A stretch of 64,000 nt of DNA from Paraspadella gotoi (taxonomy: Eukaryota > Chaetognatha), in contig CM119266.1 in assembly GCA_051294375.1 (NCBI GenBank), positions 20,212,729 to 20,276,728 on the forward strand. Reading direction: 5' to 3'. The translations under genes were made by a program, and so were the position numbers. A model generated the notes under the pieces. That model ran no database searches. It was not told the origin of the DNA and worked only from the letters and a program-made list of their open reading frames with translations. Each line of letters begins with the position of its first letter. Positions within the stretch are counted from its first letter, which is position 1. Positions 40,931 through 56,099 of the stretch are shown here, in pieces.

Positions 40931-41974
40931 GCTCTTTCTTCTGCTCTCTCTCTCTCTTTCTCTCTCTCTTTTTCTGACCTTTCGCTCTGATGTTTGACCG
41001 ATTGTTTTGTCGTCAGAGGCGCATCAGTCGAGGACGTCTCATGACTGAAGGAGGAGAACAAAAGAGCAAGATGAGAGGCCGGCGTTTAGGACTGATTGCT
41101 AGAAAGAGTCTGAGCGTATTTTGAAATGGGTTTTTCCTTTTTAATTTATTTTGAGGTTCACTATTTCTTAAAAATTCTCATCGCTCATTTATTCATTTTT
41201 TAAATATATTATTTGTATTCTCGTACCTTCTCTTCCTCCGCTCGCTCGTTTCCGCGGCCGAAAGATCTTGCGGTCCCTCGTCGTCGTCGTCATTGGAGAC
41301 GTTATCGCCGACGTCTTTCGTGGTCGTCGTCGCGATCGCCTCGTTTCCGGACGACAAATCGAGAGGGGAAGCGTCCGCGGCGACGGCAGCCGCCGCCGCC
41401 GCCGCCGCCGCCGCCGCAACGTCATCGTGTGGGCGCGACGAAAAGCCGGGCTCTGATTGGGTGAGAGCCGTCAGTCCGTGGGGCGGGCCGAAGAAGGGAG
41501 GAGCGAATCCAGGAGGTCCTGAGAAAAATGGTGGCGTCAGTTGAAACGAATTTACAATTGACAACGATTCACGTTGACTCACCCAGACCCAAAAGCGAGG
41601 CCGAGAGAGAAGCCAGGGCGCCGGGAGACGAAATGGTCGATGGCGCCGACTCAGAGAATCCTACAGCGACGCCTGACGGTGCCATCGGCGAGGAGGCGCG
41701 TTCATCGAAACGTTCGTCCGTTCCTGCGGAAGACCGGCGCCCTTTCTCGACTAGGGCGGCGTCGACTCGAGACCGAAGGCCAGGGTTTAGCGTCGTTGCC
41801 GGATTCCGGACGCGAATCGGCGGCGTTGGCCGGAGAGAGACCGGGATGATGGCGGGGGATCGGCCGGGGAGGAAGAAGGGGGTGTCGAGGATGAGGGGCG
41901 GGGGGAGGAGCAGGGAGGGGGGAGGGGATGTTGCCCTCTGGCCTCTTCGTCACTTGAAGCGCCGCCGCTCAGTT
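36863..41974 (-). CDS. tsh: Teashirt-family zinc-finger transcription factor
   Basis: Teashirt proteins are nuclear C2H2 factors that repress target genes with CtBP. Minus-strand exons: 41974-41583 (frame unclear at its 5' part), 41518-41227, 41044-40979, 40660-40258, 40145-39957, 39758-39542, 39129-36863; all from the second onward agree in phase. The diagnostic part is the fifth and sixth exons: GFKCVCLKTFESLYDLSIHM, DTGH, YPKLVRGQDMWLNKG, then CIQCGESFKTLPDLTFHMMQ and TQHY, close to the Teashirt finger and its KLVRGQD-W-L linker as I recall them. CtBP-type motifs PLDLS and PQDLS lie in exon 41518-41227 and MDLS in the last exon. The last exon adds CLECNEKFISSENAKQHQHI, CYDCGERFDTSARLLCHQAK, a SUMO-like VKREPKSE and PLSSLQRLCENA, and reads to a TGA at 36863. 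The first exon was not found. Confidence 0.83.
39310..39515 (+). repeat. Dispersed ~210-bp repeat, copy B
   Basis: Contains AAACTAGACTGCGAGAGAGT, CTTGTAAGAGGGATGGAGGC and GGCAAGATAGCTTTTTTATT, ending GTTGTACCAATTTCAT. Lies in the Teashirt-like intron between exons 39758-39542 and 39129-36863, immediately beside the 39542 donor. Confidence 0.8.
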
Positions 41975-41999
41975 CTGGAAAAAAAAGATAATATAATTT

Positions 42000-44890
<2,891 letters not shown>

Positions 44891-45143
44891 GCACAGGTAC
44901 TTAACGTCCCGCCGAATTTACGTCCTCCCTTCAATCCATGACGCCGTTTCGGGGGATGACGGATGGAACCTAAATCCACGCCCACTCTCGGTCACGTGAT
45001 CCGAATTCCTCGCCCGATTAAAAACCACCTTTTTTCCATTTCCACTTCGACGTGAATATAATACGCGAGACTTCATAGACAAACCTTTTTTTCTTTGCTT
45101 TTCGTTGTGGCGTATTTTCAAAATAGTGGTCCTTATGGACATA

Positions 45144-45356
45144 CCACTTCATTGATAGAGAAGCCAGTTATTCTGGGAGTAAATAAACTAGACTGTTAGA
45201 GAGTCTTGATTGAAAGCTTGCCATGTTTTTATCTTGTAAGAGGCGAAGAGTGATGGAGGCCTTAAACCACCAAAGCCTGTCCAAAGTCAGGGGCAAGATA
45301 GCTTATTTATTAAATTAATGGATAATCTTTATATAAGTTGTAGCAATTTTATAACT
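45144..45356 (+). repeat. Dispersed ~210-bp repeat, copy C
   Basis: Begins ATACCACTTCATTGATAGAG and ends GTTGTAGCAATTTTATAAC. The start and end are related direct copies of the same GTTRTACCARTTCAT motif. Confidence 0.8.
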
Positions 45357-45759
45357 ACTCTTACAACTTGAATGGTACAATGGCAAAAAAAAAAAGAAAG
45401 AAAAACGCTGAAGGAGAAGCAGTATCGGAAAATAACGTTTACTCCGGGAAACTGTACACTTATATGCATTGCTGGAAAATCGGTACTAATCTGGTTATGA
45501 TGGGAGTCGGAATGCTGAGACAGAGAGAGAGAGAGAGCGAGGATGAGAGGGAGAGAGAGCATGAGCGAGAAGACGAGAGGCGAGAGAGAGGTAGTAGCTC
45601 GAGAAGAGAGAGGGAGAGACGAGAGAGGAGAGAGGAGAGAGAGAGAGAGAGAGAGAGGCAGACGTGATGGATTGGTGATTGACGGTTTTCCAATCCTGAC
45701 GACTCACGTGACGCGGAAGCAAAAGCGCAGAGGAGAAACGAGAAGTGAAGGAAGAAAAA

Positions 45760-46370
45760 AGGCGGAGGAAGAAAGAAGAGGAAAAATTGGAGGAAGAAGA
45801 AAAGGAAAAAAGTGGAGGAAGAAAGAAAAAGATAAAATTGGAGGAAGAAAGAAAAGGATAAAAGTGGAGGAAGAAAGAAAAGGATAAAATTGGAGGAAGA
45901 AAGAAAAGGATAAAAGTGGAGGTAGAAAGAAAAGGATAAAAGTAGAGGAAGAAAGAAAAGGAAAAAAGTGGATGAAAAAAGAAAAGGAAAAAAGTGGAGG
46001 AAGAAAAAAAGAAAAAAGTGGAGGAAGAAAGAAACGGATAAAAGTGGAAGAAGAAAGAAAAGGATAAAAGTGGATAAAGAAAGAAAAGGAAAAAAGTGGA
46101 GGAAGAAAGAAAAGGATAAAAGTGGAGGAAGAAAGAAAAGGATAAAAGTGGAGGAAGAAAGAAAAGGATAAAAGTAGAGGAAGAAAGAAAAGGATAACGG
46201 TGGAGGAAGAAAGAAAAAAGAAAAAAGTGGAGGAAGAAAGAAAAGAATAAAAGTGGAGGAAGAAAGAAAATGATAAAAGTGGAGGAAGAAGGAAAAGGAA
46301 AAAAGTGGAGGAAGAAAGAAAAGGATAAAAGGGAGGCAGGTAAGAAGGGAAGGAAAGGAGATTACCACGG
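45760..46370. repeat. 26-bp purine-rich minisatellite
   Basis: Over 20 copies of GGAGGAAGAAAGAAAAGGAT plus AAAAGT with small variants. It creates long false ORFs (Phe/Leu/Ser-rich on minus, Lys/Glu-rich on plus). Confidence 0.93.
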
Positions 46371-46864
46371 AGGAAAAAATATTAAGAACATAACAGAGAA
46401 AGAAAGAAAACCCACTGAAGAAAAAGGAAGAAAGAAAAGGGAAAAAAAAATATAGCAACCAGCAACAAACTATAGTAAAACTTAAAGAAGATAAAGAGAA
46501 GTAAAGAGAAGCGAAGAGAAGTAAAGAGAAGCAAGAGAGGAGAGAGAAAAGTTAACCCCGTTTTCATACTAATTAACGAGATACAAGCAAAAGTTTTAGC
46601 CTCGTATTTTCTCCATTGTTCATTCTCCTTCTTTCGCCGTCCAACTTCTTCCTCTCTTAATCCTTCCCCCAACTTTGCGCTTAAATCCCCCCCTTCTCCC
46701 TCTGACGGACATCTCTTCTGTCTCTCCTCCATAATTAATCATCGGTTATTATGTCACGTCCGACTCAGAATCCAACCCTATGACGTCGCCGGCCGCCCTT
46801 TTCTCGATTCCCTACGACGTTATCGGGTTTACTCTTCGACGGGCGCCGATTGGCTGGCCGTCGA

Positions 46865-47503
46865 NNNNNNNNNNNNNNNNNNNNNNNNNNNNNNNNNNNN
46901 NNNNNNNNNNNNNNNNNNNNNNNNNNNNNNNNNNNNNNNNNNNNNNNNNNNNNNNNNNNNNNNNNNNNNNNNNNNNNNNNNNNNNNNNNNNNNNNNNNNN
47001 NNNNNNNNNNNNNNNNNNNNNNNNNNNNNNNNNNNNNNNNNNNNNNNNNNNNNNNNNNNNNNNNNNNNNNNNNNNNNNNNNNNNNNNNNNNNNNNNNNNN
47101 NNNNNNNNATGTTGACGAATTGAATCGAATATTTAAGTCGCGCGATTCTCGGTTTTTCGGTGTCTTAGATTCACCATAAATTCAGATCTGGATCGGATGA
47201 TTGATGGCCGAAGGATCGACGACGACGACGACGACGACNNNNNNNNNNNNNNNNNNNNNNNNNNNNNNNNNNNNNNNNNNNNNNNNNNNNNNNNNNNNNN
47301 NNNNNNNNNNNNNNNNNNNNNNNNNNNNNNNNNNNNNNNNNNNNNNNNNNNNNNNNNNNNNNNNNNNNNNNNNNNNNNNNNNNNNNNNNNNNNNNNNNNN
47401 NNNNNNNNNNNNNNNNNNNNNNNNNNNNNNNNNNNNNNNNNNNNNNNNNNNNNNNNNNNNNNNNNNNNNNNNNNNNNNNNNNNNNNNNNNNNNNNNNNNN
47501 NNN
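46865..47503. other. Assembly gaps
   Basis: N runs at 46865-47108 and 47239-47503. Others in the window: 30261-30270, 47909-48008, 48339-48500, 48654-48865, 55127-55151, 60638-60938, 62370-62630. Most abut simple repeats, indicating unresolved repeat lengths. Confidence 0.99.
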
Positions 47504-47782
47504 TCTTAATTTTTAATTCTTAATTTTTAATTCTTAATTTTTTATTTTTAATTTTTAATTCTTAATTTTTTATTTTTTATTTTTAATTCTTAATTTTTTA
47601 TTTTTAATTCTTAATTTTTAATTCTTAATTTTTAATTCTTAATTTTTAATTCTTAATTTTTAATTCTTAATTTTTAATTCTTAATTTTTTTATTTTTAAT
47701 TTTTAATTCTTAATTTTTTATTTTTAATTCTTAATTTTTAATTCTTAATTTTTAATACTTAATTTTTAATTCTTAATTTTTG
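47504..47782. repeat. AT-rich minisatellite (TTAATTTTTAATTC unit)
   Basis: About 20 units of TTAATTTTTAATTC with variants TTTTTATTTTTAATTC, starting immediately after an N gap. Confidence 0.92.
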
Positions 47783-48008
47783 TAACCACTTGAGTTGGAC
47801 ACAACGAGACAAGGTGAGGCCAGGTTAGGAAAGGCGAGGTGCCAGGCGCTAGATTTAGACTGGAGGGACGATGAAAGAGGATCAGAGTGGACAAAGTAGT
47901 GGCGAGGGNNNNNNNNNNNNNNNNNNNNNNNNNNNNNNNNNNNNNNNNNNNNNNNNNNNNNNNNNNNNNNNNNNNNNNNNNNNNNNNNNNNNNNNNNNNN
48001 NNNNNNNN

Positions 48009-48500
48009 TCGTCGTCGTCCTCTGATTCTTCGCGTTTATCGTCATCGACTCGAGACTCGAGATGTCATCTTCATTTTTGAAATCTGTCGCTAAAATGTTC
48101 GCAGCGGGGACGACGACGACGACGACGACGACGAAGACGATAACAACGACAACGACGATGACGACGATAGATTCACTACGTTTTTTCTCGCCTTCAAAAT
48201 GGCGACCAACAATCGTTACAACGACAATTAGTTTTATTAACCATGGGTAAAATAACTTTGTGGAATTTCGAGGTTATGTTTTGATGAGTCTACAAAGTCT
48301 ACAAAGTCATAAAAAAAAATTGAGAAAACGAATGTAATNNNNNNNNNNNNNNNNNNNNNNNNNNNNNNNNNNNNNNNNNNNNNNNNNNNNNNNNNNNNNN
48401 NNNNNNNNNNNNNNNNNNNNNNNNNNNNNNNNNNNNNNNNNNNNNNNNNNNNNNNNNNNNNNNNNNNNNNNNNNNNNNNNNNNNNNNNNNNNNNNNNNNN

Positions 48501-48531
<31 letters not shown>

Positions 48532-49205
48532 ACAAACTGAAACAAAACGAATGACTAACGACAATCGAAAGAATTTGTGTCACGTGACGAATCAGAGGTC
48601 GAGAGGTCGAAGCTGAGAGGAGGAAGAGGAGGAAGAGGAGGAAGAGGAGGAGGNNNNNNNNNNNNNNNNNNNNNNNNNNNNNNNNNNNNNNNNNNNNNNN
48701 NNNNNNNNNNNNNNNNNNNNNNNNNNNNNNNNNNNNNNNNNNNNNNNNNNNNNNNNNNNNNNNNNNNNNNNNNNNNNNNNNNNNNNNNNNNNNNNNNNNN
48801 NNNNNNNNNNNNNNNNNNNNNNNNNNNNNNNNNNNNNNNNNNNNNNNNNNNNNNNNNNNNNNNNNACCTGATCCACCTGATCCATATTTCCGCCTATTTT
48901 TTCTCAATTCAACTCGAATCGGACTTCGTCACTTGACGCATCAACGCCACGGGTCAGCGCCACGGAGTTGGTCACTTGACGCATCAACGCCACGGTTCAG
49001 CGCCAACGCTTCCGAGACGCTGCAACGTTCTCCCTCCAGGGTCTTGAGGTCGCAACACCGACGCCACCTCCCGGAGCGAGTCCAACCCAGGCGTCTCCAT
49101 GGCAACGTGGGGTCAACCTCGGACCTCATTTGTCGGGCGACGTCGAGATTCCGTTCCGACTTCGAAATGATTCCGATAACGAGACGAAGAAGTGACGAAG
49201 CGAAA
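48009..49205. repeat. Duplicated block, copy 1 (gapped)
   Basis: Near-identical to 52730-53795: same (ACG)n stretch, same GA microsatellite, same GATCCACCT repeat end and same GACGCATCAACGCCACGG flank. Differences are mainly one-base indels. Contains N gaps 48339-48500 and 48654-48865. Confidence 0.88.
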
Positions 49206-49979
49206 GAACCACGGAGAGATGAGAAGAAAGAGAATAAATCCAAGAAAATCTCGGATGTATAATTTGGGATTTTGCATTGAGAAAGCGTGAATAAATGGCG
49301 ATAATAACAGTTTTTTAAAGAATAAAAATAATCAAAATTTTTTCAAAAAACGAATCACCGCAAGAGATCGTACAGAAGAGAGAGAGAAGAACAGAGAGAT
49401 TAGAGAGAGAGACAGAGAGAGAGCCAGAAAGAGAAAGAGAGAGACAGACAGAGAACAGAGAGAGAGAGAAAGAAAGAGAGAAACATCAGACCACAAACGT
49501 TGTCATGGTGGATGATAAAACAGACAACGATGACGACGAAGACTTAATAAAACGATGACATTGAAGAATGTGGAAGAAGAGAACAACAAAGAAGAAAAAC
49601 GACAAAGCAGAAGACGATTGAAGAAGAGGATGAGAAAAAGAGGAAAAGAAAAGGACAATGAACAGAACGATGCGACTTTAAGACGACAAAAATATCGAAA
49701 AACTTATAAAACAGAACTGTAATTCAAATGTGTTGCGACCGCAGTGACTTACGCTTATCGCGTGTATTCTCCGTGACATGAATAAACGTGACATGACCTA
49801 AGTGACAGATGACATAACTGCGTCGGTGCAGGCAGGCCCAATTCCGGCCCTGTTTTATATTTTTTAATTTCGGATATCTGATGGGTTTACTGGTTGGGCT
49901 TTGTTAACTACCATTAAACAGTAAAAGGCAAAAATTCGCTCAACCCTAACATCAATGTAATCTCGGGCAAGCTGTTAAA

Positions 49980-50700
49980 CCTAAATTTTCTTTCCTTTAT
50001 AAGAAACCTGCATAAACAAACTCATCAAGTAAAGTTGAAAAAAAATTGAAAACCCTGCGTTCTTTCTTTGTTATTTTTGAGGTTGGAGTAGTTCATTGGC
50101 AAAGCTTGTTTCCTCCCTTAAAACTCAAATCGCTAAAAATCCCATGTAACCTCGAATTGCTGGAACCTGATGTGACTGTAAAACCTGACAATGATACTAA
50201 GTTAGGATAAACCTGGTAAACGATATAAGAAAGTCGTCAACCGAAAAAAAAATAATGAAAACCTAGTTCTTTTCTTTGGTTATTTTCGATGATTGACTTA
50301 TCAACCTGGTGGAGGTATATTTCTTCTTAAAAACTCAAAAACCGCTAAAATCCGCTACAGACCGTAATAGACAAAACCTATTACTAACTAATTAAAACTC
50401 ATTGTCAATTTTTAAATATATAAAACCTGAGTAAACGAGTAATACAAGAAAAAAATTCAATTTCAGGAAAACGTAGTTAATTTCTTAATAATATTTTTTG
50501 AATCCATTTCATAATTTGTACCTCATTGGCAAAAATCAATTTCTCTCTTAATTTTATGAATCGCTATTAATCGCATTAACTGAGGATCAAGGAACCCTTT
50601 CTTTGACCTAATGAAACCCATAGAAATATTGTCCAGATGTGAATAACCTGGGTAAACGGAGTGACCTATAGTAAAAAAAATTGTTTTGTAAATTTTTTTA
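49980..50700. repeat. Degenerate tandem repeat, period about 210 bp
   Basis: Blocks starting AAACCTGCATAAACAAAC, AAACCTGGTAAACGATATAA, AAACCTGAGTAAACGAGTAA and AACCTGGGTAAACGGAGTGA recur near 50006, 50211, 50423 and 50647, each followed by an A-rich run, and in the first three by a GTTATTTT-like stretch and an AACTCAAA-CGCTAAAA-like or related segment. Strongly diverged, AT-rich, no ORF. Confidence 0.65.
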
Positions 50701-51836
50701 AAGAAAAATATGTGGACTAATATAAGTTAAAAAATATATTACTATGTAGAAAAAAAAAGATACGCATTTGGATTTGGAATATGAATACAGTGAGACGTCT
50801 AGCTTTCTAACCCGCCGTATCAATTTATTAACAAATTTGACAATGATATTAGAAAATGACAGTAGAATAAAAGAAAAAGTTTTTTATTTTAAGAGAATAA
50901 AAGAAAGGTCGAAAGATAAGAAAAGAAAAGTTACGAACCATTTTTTCGAAATCTTTTTTGGTCAAAATCCCGCAAGACCATTCACATTGTCATTAAAACT
51001 ATTGGAAATCGAATTCGGTGACATGACCTTTTTCGCTCCTTTGTTCTGAAAATTTTTATTTTTTCCTGAGGCATGTTATCAAGCGTGCGACGAACTGAAA
51101 CAAAAATTCCTGTTTCTTTGTTCCTCTCCTCAGCTTTTTTTTGGCTTTTGACTTGAATTTCCAAGAAAATAACGCAATAAATCTCTTTAATCTCTTATCT
51201 GCGGGAGCTGTATTGCCGAAGTTTAATTCATTCTTCGGATATCAGATTTTTGGTCCTCTGGATCTGACGGAGACGCAAAGTGGGAGGGGGGGCAGGGAGG
51301 AGAGGGAGAGAGAGAGAGAGGAGAGAGAGAGAGGAGAGAGAGGTGGAAGAGGGAGAGAGAAGAGAGGAGGAAAGAGTAACAAAGTTTCGTTTTCTCTCTA
51401 TTTTCAGTTTTTCTATAAATCCCTTTTTTCATTCGTGACATTGTCCAATCAAAACTTCCAAATTTCCTCTATCCTCTAATCTCTTCTCTCGCCTCATCCT
51501 TCTCCTAATCTACCCCCCACGCCCCCCAACTTTTTCTCATCCATCGTCGCTTGATTCATGACGAGTCGAAGCCCAACGCGTTTTTTACGACCGTTTCTCT
51601 CGTCGTCCGTTGTTTGTTGTTGTTTCTGTTTTATATTTTTTAGTACTTTTTTTTATTATATAGAATAGCATAATAATTGAAAAGTATGATTTTAATGAAA
51701 AAAGTTAAAAAGGTGTACTATTGTAAAAATAAATTGTTTAATAGTTTTGTATCAATAAGTTTCTAAAGTTCTAAAGTTCTAATACTGTTGAGTACTGAGT
51801 ACTGAGAGAAAGATAGAAAGAGGAAAAGCTAGAGAG

Positions 51837-51913
<77 letters not shown>

Positions 51914-52079
51914 GAAAAGGCCAGCTCGCTTCCTTATGAGTGATAAACGTCAAAGCGTCCAGAATCTCGCCCTTGATGGACGACTTGGTTTTGTTTACAG
52001 ACGCTTTTTGTTTATCGACGTAAACAAACTTGTGGTGGAAGATCTTTTTGCCTCCTCTCTCTCTCTCTCTCTCTCCTCT

Positions 52080-52118
<39 letters not shown>

Positions 52119-52729
52119 CTCTCTCACTTCTCTCTCTCTCTCTCTCTCTCTCTCCTCTCCTCACGTCGCTTGACATGAGTGGCGGAAGAATAAGCTACAT
52201 GAGAAGTTGTTTTCTTACATTTAATACTTGGTTTCTTTTTTAAAAAAAGCAAATTAAATATAAAAATAAAAAGGAAGACGAGAGGCTCTCATCTGCCGTG
52301 AAAAGTTTTTTTTTTTTTTTAAGCATTGAAGTGACAAAAAAAATCATTCAACGTTTGATGGATGATATGATGATGATTTGAGACTGACATCTCTCGACGA
52401 CGAACGACGACGACGACGACGACGACGAAGTTGATGATGATAGCAACGACGACGACCACAATGACCGAGAGGTTGTCAAACGGCGACGGCATCGACTAAA
52501 CCAAGTCGTTGACGACGATGGCGACGACGAAGAAGACGATAACGACGACCTCGTCCTCATTTTAACATTTCAATTTTTCACATTGAAAAAGGAAAAGACG
52601 CAACAGAAAGTAAGTGTCGGTGTGTCAGGTTGACCATGACAAAATTTAAATGACATGAGTCTTCATTGTAACGATCGTCGTCGTCGTGTTGTTTCGTTGT
52701 CGACGTCGTCATCGTCGTCGTCGTCGTCG

Positions 52730-53098
52730 CGTCGTCGTCCTCTGATTCTTCGCGTTTATCGTCATCGACTCGAGACTCGCGATGTCATCTTCATTTTTGA
52801 AATCTGTCGCTAAAATGTTCGCAGCGGGGACGACGACGACGACGACGACGACGGAAGACGATAACAACGACAACGACGATGACGACGATAGATTCACTAT
52901 CGTTTTTCTCGCCTTCAAAATGGGCACCAACAATCGTTACAACGCAATATAGTTTTATTAACCATGGGTAAATAACTTTGTGGAATTTCGAGGTTATGTT
53001 TGAGTCACAGTCTACAAAGTCATAAAAAAAAATTGAGAAAACGAATGTAATGAGCCAAAGGAAAATAAATGAAGAAAAAGACGCAGAGAGAGGAGAGA

Positions 53099-53171
<73 letters not shown>

Positions 53172-53795
53172 AACAAACTGAAACAAAACGAATGACTACG
53201 ACAATCGAAAGAATTTGTGTCACGTGACGAATCAGAGGTCGAAGAGGTCGAAGCTGAGAGGAGGAAGAGAGGAAGAGAGGAAGAAAGGAGGAGAAAAGAA
53301 AGAAAGAAGAAGAAAAGGAGGGATGAAGATGAAAGTAAAATTGTCCACCTGATCCAACTGATCCACCTGATCCACCTGATCCACCTGATCCACCTATCCA
53401 CCTGAATCCACCTGATCCACTATCCACCTGATCCACCTGATCCCCTGATCACCTGATCCACCTGATCCTATTTTCCGCTATTTTTTCTCAATTCAACTCG
53501 AATCGGACTTCGTCCACTTGACGCATCAACGCCACGGTCAGCGCCACGGAGTTGGTCACTTGACGCATCAACGCCACGGTTCAGCGCCAACGCTTCCGAG
53601 ACGCTGCAACGTTCTCCCCTCCAGGGTCTTGAGGTCGCAACAACGACGCCACCTCCCGGAGCGAGTCCAACCCAGGCGTCTCCATGGCAAACGTGGGGTC
53701 AAACCTCGGACCTCATTTGTCGGGACGTCGAGATTCCCGTTCCGACTTCGAAATGATTCCGATAACAGAGACGAAGAAGTGACGAAAGCGAAAGA
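52730..53795. repeat. Duplicated block, copy 2 (ungapped)
   Basis: Partner of 48009-49205. Here the microsatellites are resolved. It spans (ACG)n at about 52828-52855, (GA)n at 53083-53168 and the 9-bp minisatellite. No gene is evident in either copy. Confidence 0.88.
53342..53468. repeat. 9-bp GATCCACCT minisatellite
   Basis: Around a dozen units of CCTGATCCA with irregular one-base losses. The equivalent place in the related block at 48009-49205 is an N gap ending in ACCTGATCCACCTGATCC. Confidence 0.9.
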
Positions 53796-54011
53796 AGGAA
53801 AAAAAAAGGCGAAGGTGAAACGCGACGCCAGATGGAGGAAAGGGGGGGCGGGGCGAGGGGGGATTGATGAAGGTCGACGTCTCAGCCGGTGTGGCTTCGA
53901 AGATCCTTCCAGCCGTTGGTCAACGAAACGACATAATGTTTCGGATCGTGCTCTCTCACTCTGTTTCTTTCTTTCTCTTTCCCTCATTCGCTCTCTCTCT
54001 CTCTCTTCTCT

Positions 54012-54079
<68 letters not shown>

Positions 54080-54744
54080 CTCTCTTCCCAATTCTTGCCA
54101 ATTGGGTGTTACTTCGAACGCCAAGTCACATCTATGAACCCGAGACATTGAACCTCTCACACTCGCCATTCCCAAGCTCCCCTCCGCCACGCGCTCCCCA
54201 CATCGCGCCTCCCGTCTCCCGCAACCGGGGCTTGGCGCTAGCTTTCCGTGGGTAATGACCCGTGAGCTGAGTTCCTCGTTTCTCATCCTGTTTAATCCCG
54301 CGCCTTTTTTTTTTTATTTATTCTCGAGACAGTCTGAGAGAAAGAAGAAAAAAAATATTTTTTTTGGCAGGGGGGTTCATAAAGTGAATCTATCAAAAAG
54401 CGGAGCCGCGATGATGCACAGCCCCACCTCCCCTTTAAAAAAGAAAGTGAATGCATTAAATATTTGGTTTTAAACGAAAGAAAAATAAAATAATGAAGCA
54501 TTAATATCTACATAAGACTAAGCAAAGCTTTTTTATCGAAATTTGATTTTAAATTAATATATATGCATTTTAATTCTAAATTGAACAAGGTTGATTCAGT
54601 ACAATACATGAGCATCAAACTAAGCTCGTAGAACTTTGTATAATATGTTCTTATAGTGTTGGTAATGTGTGTGCGTTAATGTGTTGTTTTATTTTGTTAA
54701 TTAGTTCTAATTCTCTCTCTCTCCTCTTCTATCTTCTCTCTCTC

Positions 54745-54783
<39 letters not shown>

Positions 54784-55054
54784 TCTCCGTCCTTTCCAAG
54801 CTTGAAGGGGTCAAGGAAACAGATAATTGATAAGCGAGTCTCCCTCTGTCTCCATCTTTTCCTTCTCCATCTCGCTGACCTCTTTCTCTCCATCCATCCA
54901 CTCTCCAACTCCCCGCCCCCCCCCCGATTTCGTCATTTTCGCTTCTGCTTTTCGCCTCTAAGAATTTTATGATATTCGCCATAAAATTTATTGTCCCTTT
55001 CTTGCGACAACGAAAGACGACTTCGAAATAAAAAAATGCCGAATAGAGAGAGAA

Positions 55055-55106
<52 letters not shown>

Positions 55107-55151
55107 CGAGAGAGAGAGAGAGAGAGNNNNNNNNNNNNNNNNNNNNNNNNN

Positions 55152-55182
<31 letters not shown>

Positions 55183-55470
55183 CTCATTGCTCAATCGCGA
55201 AGGAAACGAAGGCAAAAAGCGAGAAAAAAGTTGGTGGAAGCAGCGGGGATTCGGGATGGAAGGATTGGGAGGTGAAGAGGCGAAGTCGTTGAGTTACGAG
55301 TAGTAAGTCTATGCATTTGTGATGTTTAATAGTATTGATATCAAATTTAGGGGCCAGATCGCCTATATATAAAATGAAAGGGAAATTTTTATATTGGTTG
55401 TTCATATATCAGCTCCTTGTATTCGATGCCAATGGAGGAGTACAATTTGGTAGTCCCCCATCTAATACTA

Positions 55471-55715
55471 AAGGGAGTCATCCTTTTTATATACAATTGA
55501 AACGTTCTTATACAAATTTTATGACTCTATTGATAGCAAAGGGAGTGAATAAACTCGACTGTGATTGATTGAAAACTTGCAGGGTCCAGCAATGTCATTA
55601 TCCTGTAAGAGTAATGGATTCCTTAAACCACCAAAGCTTGTACCAAGCAAAGAGCAAAATAGCTTGTTCATTAAATGGATGATTTTTATTTTGGTTGTAC
55701 CAATTTCATAGCAGT
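55471..55715 (+). repeat. Dispersed ~210-bp repeat, copy D (extended 5' end)
   Basis: Includes an upstream AAAGGGAGTCATCCTTTTTA and TATACAATTGAAACG block shared with the copy at 61155, then the common body and the GTTGTACCAATTTCATAG end. Confidence 0.8.
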
Positions 55716-56099
55716 AACTAAAACGATTCAAGGCTTTGATAATGTTTCACATTTGTGCGATCTTATACAAAGGTCGTAACGAAGGATCGGGTTACAGGAG
55801 TGGCACAGTGACACAGTGACAAGGGGTGACAGAGGCGACACAGCGACAGAGTTGGCCGGTGGGGTAGCAGGGATGAAGAAAGTAGGGTGGTCCCGTCAAC
55901 CATTAGTTTTTGGGTGTTTGTTAGACTCTGGCCTTCGAATTGTTGGGACAGAAGTCATCAATCAAAGACTGAAAAAGTCCTGAAAAATGTGATAAGGCGG
56001 GGAAAAGAGGGGCGTGGGGCGATTTGGGGGGGTACGAAAACCGGAAACGAAGGAGGGGGCGGGTCAGTGATTGATGGGCGTGGCGATCACGTGACTGAT

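Noticed and set aside
45460-46458. 332-codon minus-strand ORF rich in Phe, Leu and Ser
   Set aside because: It is the translation of the 26-bp purine minisatellite and the adjacent GA tract; periodic peptide, no splice context.
46780-48907. Long ORFs crossing N runs
   Set aside because: Open only because unknown bases are translated as X.
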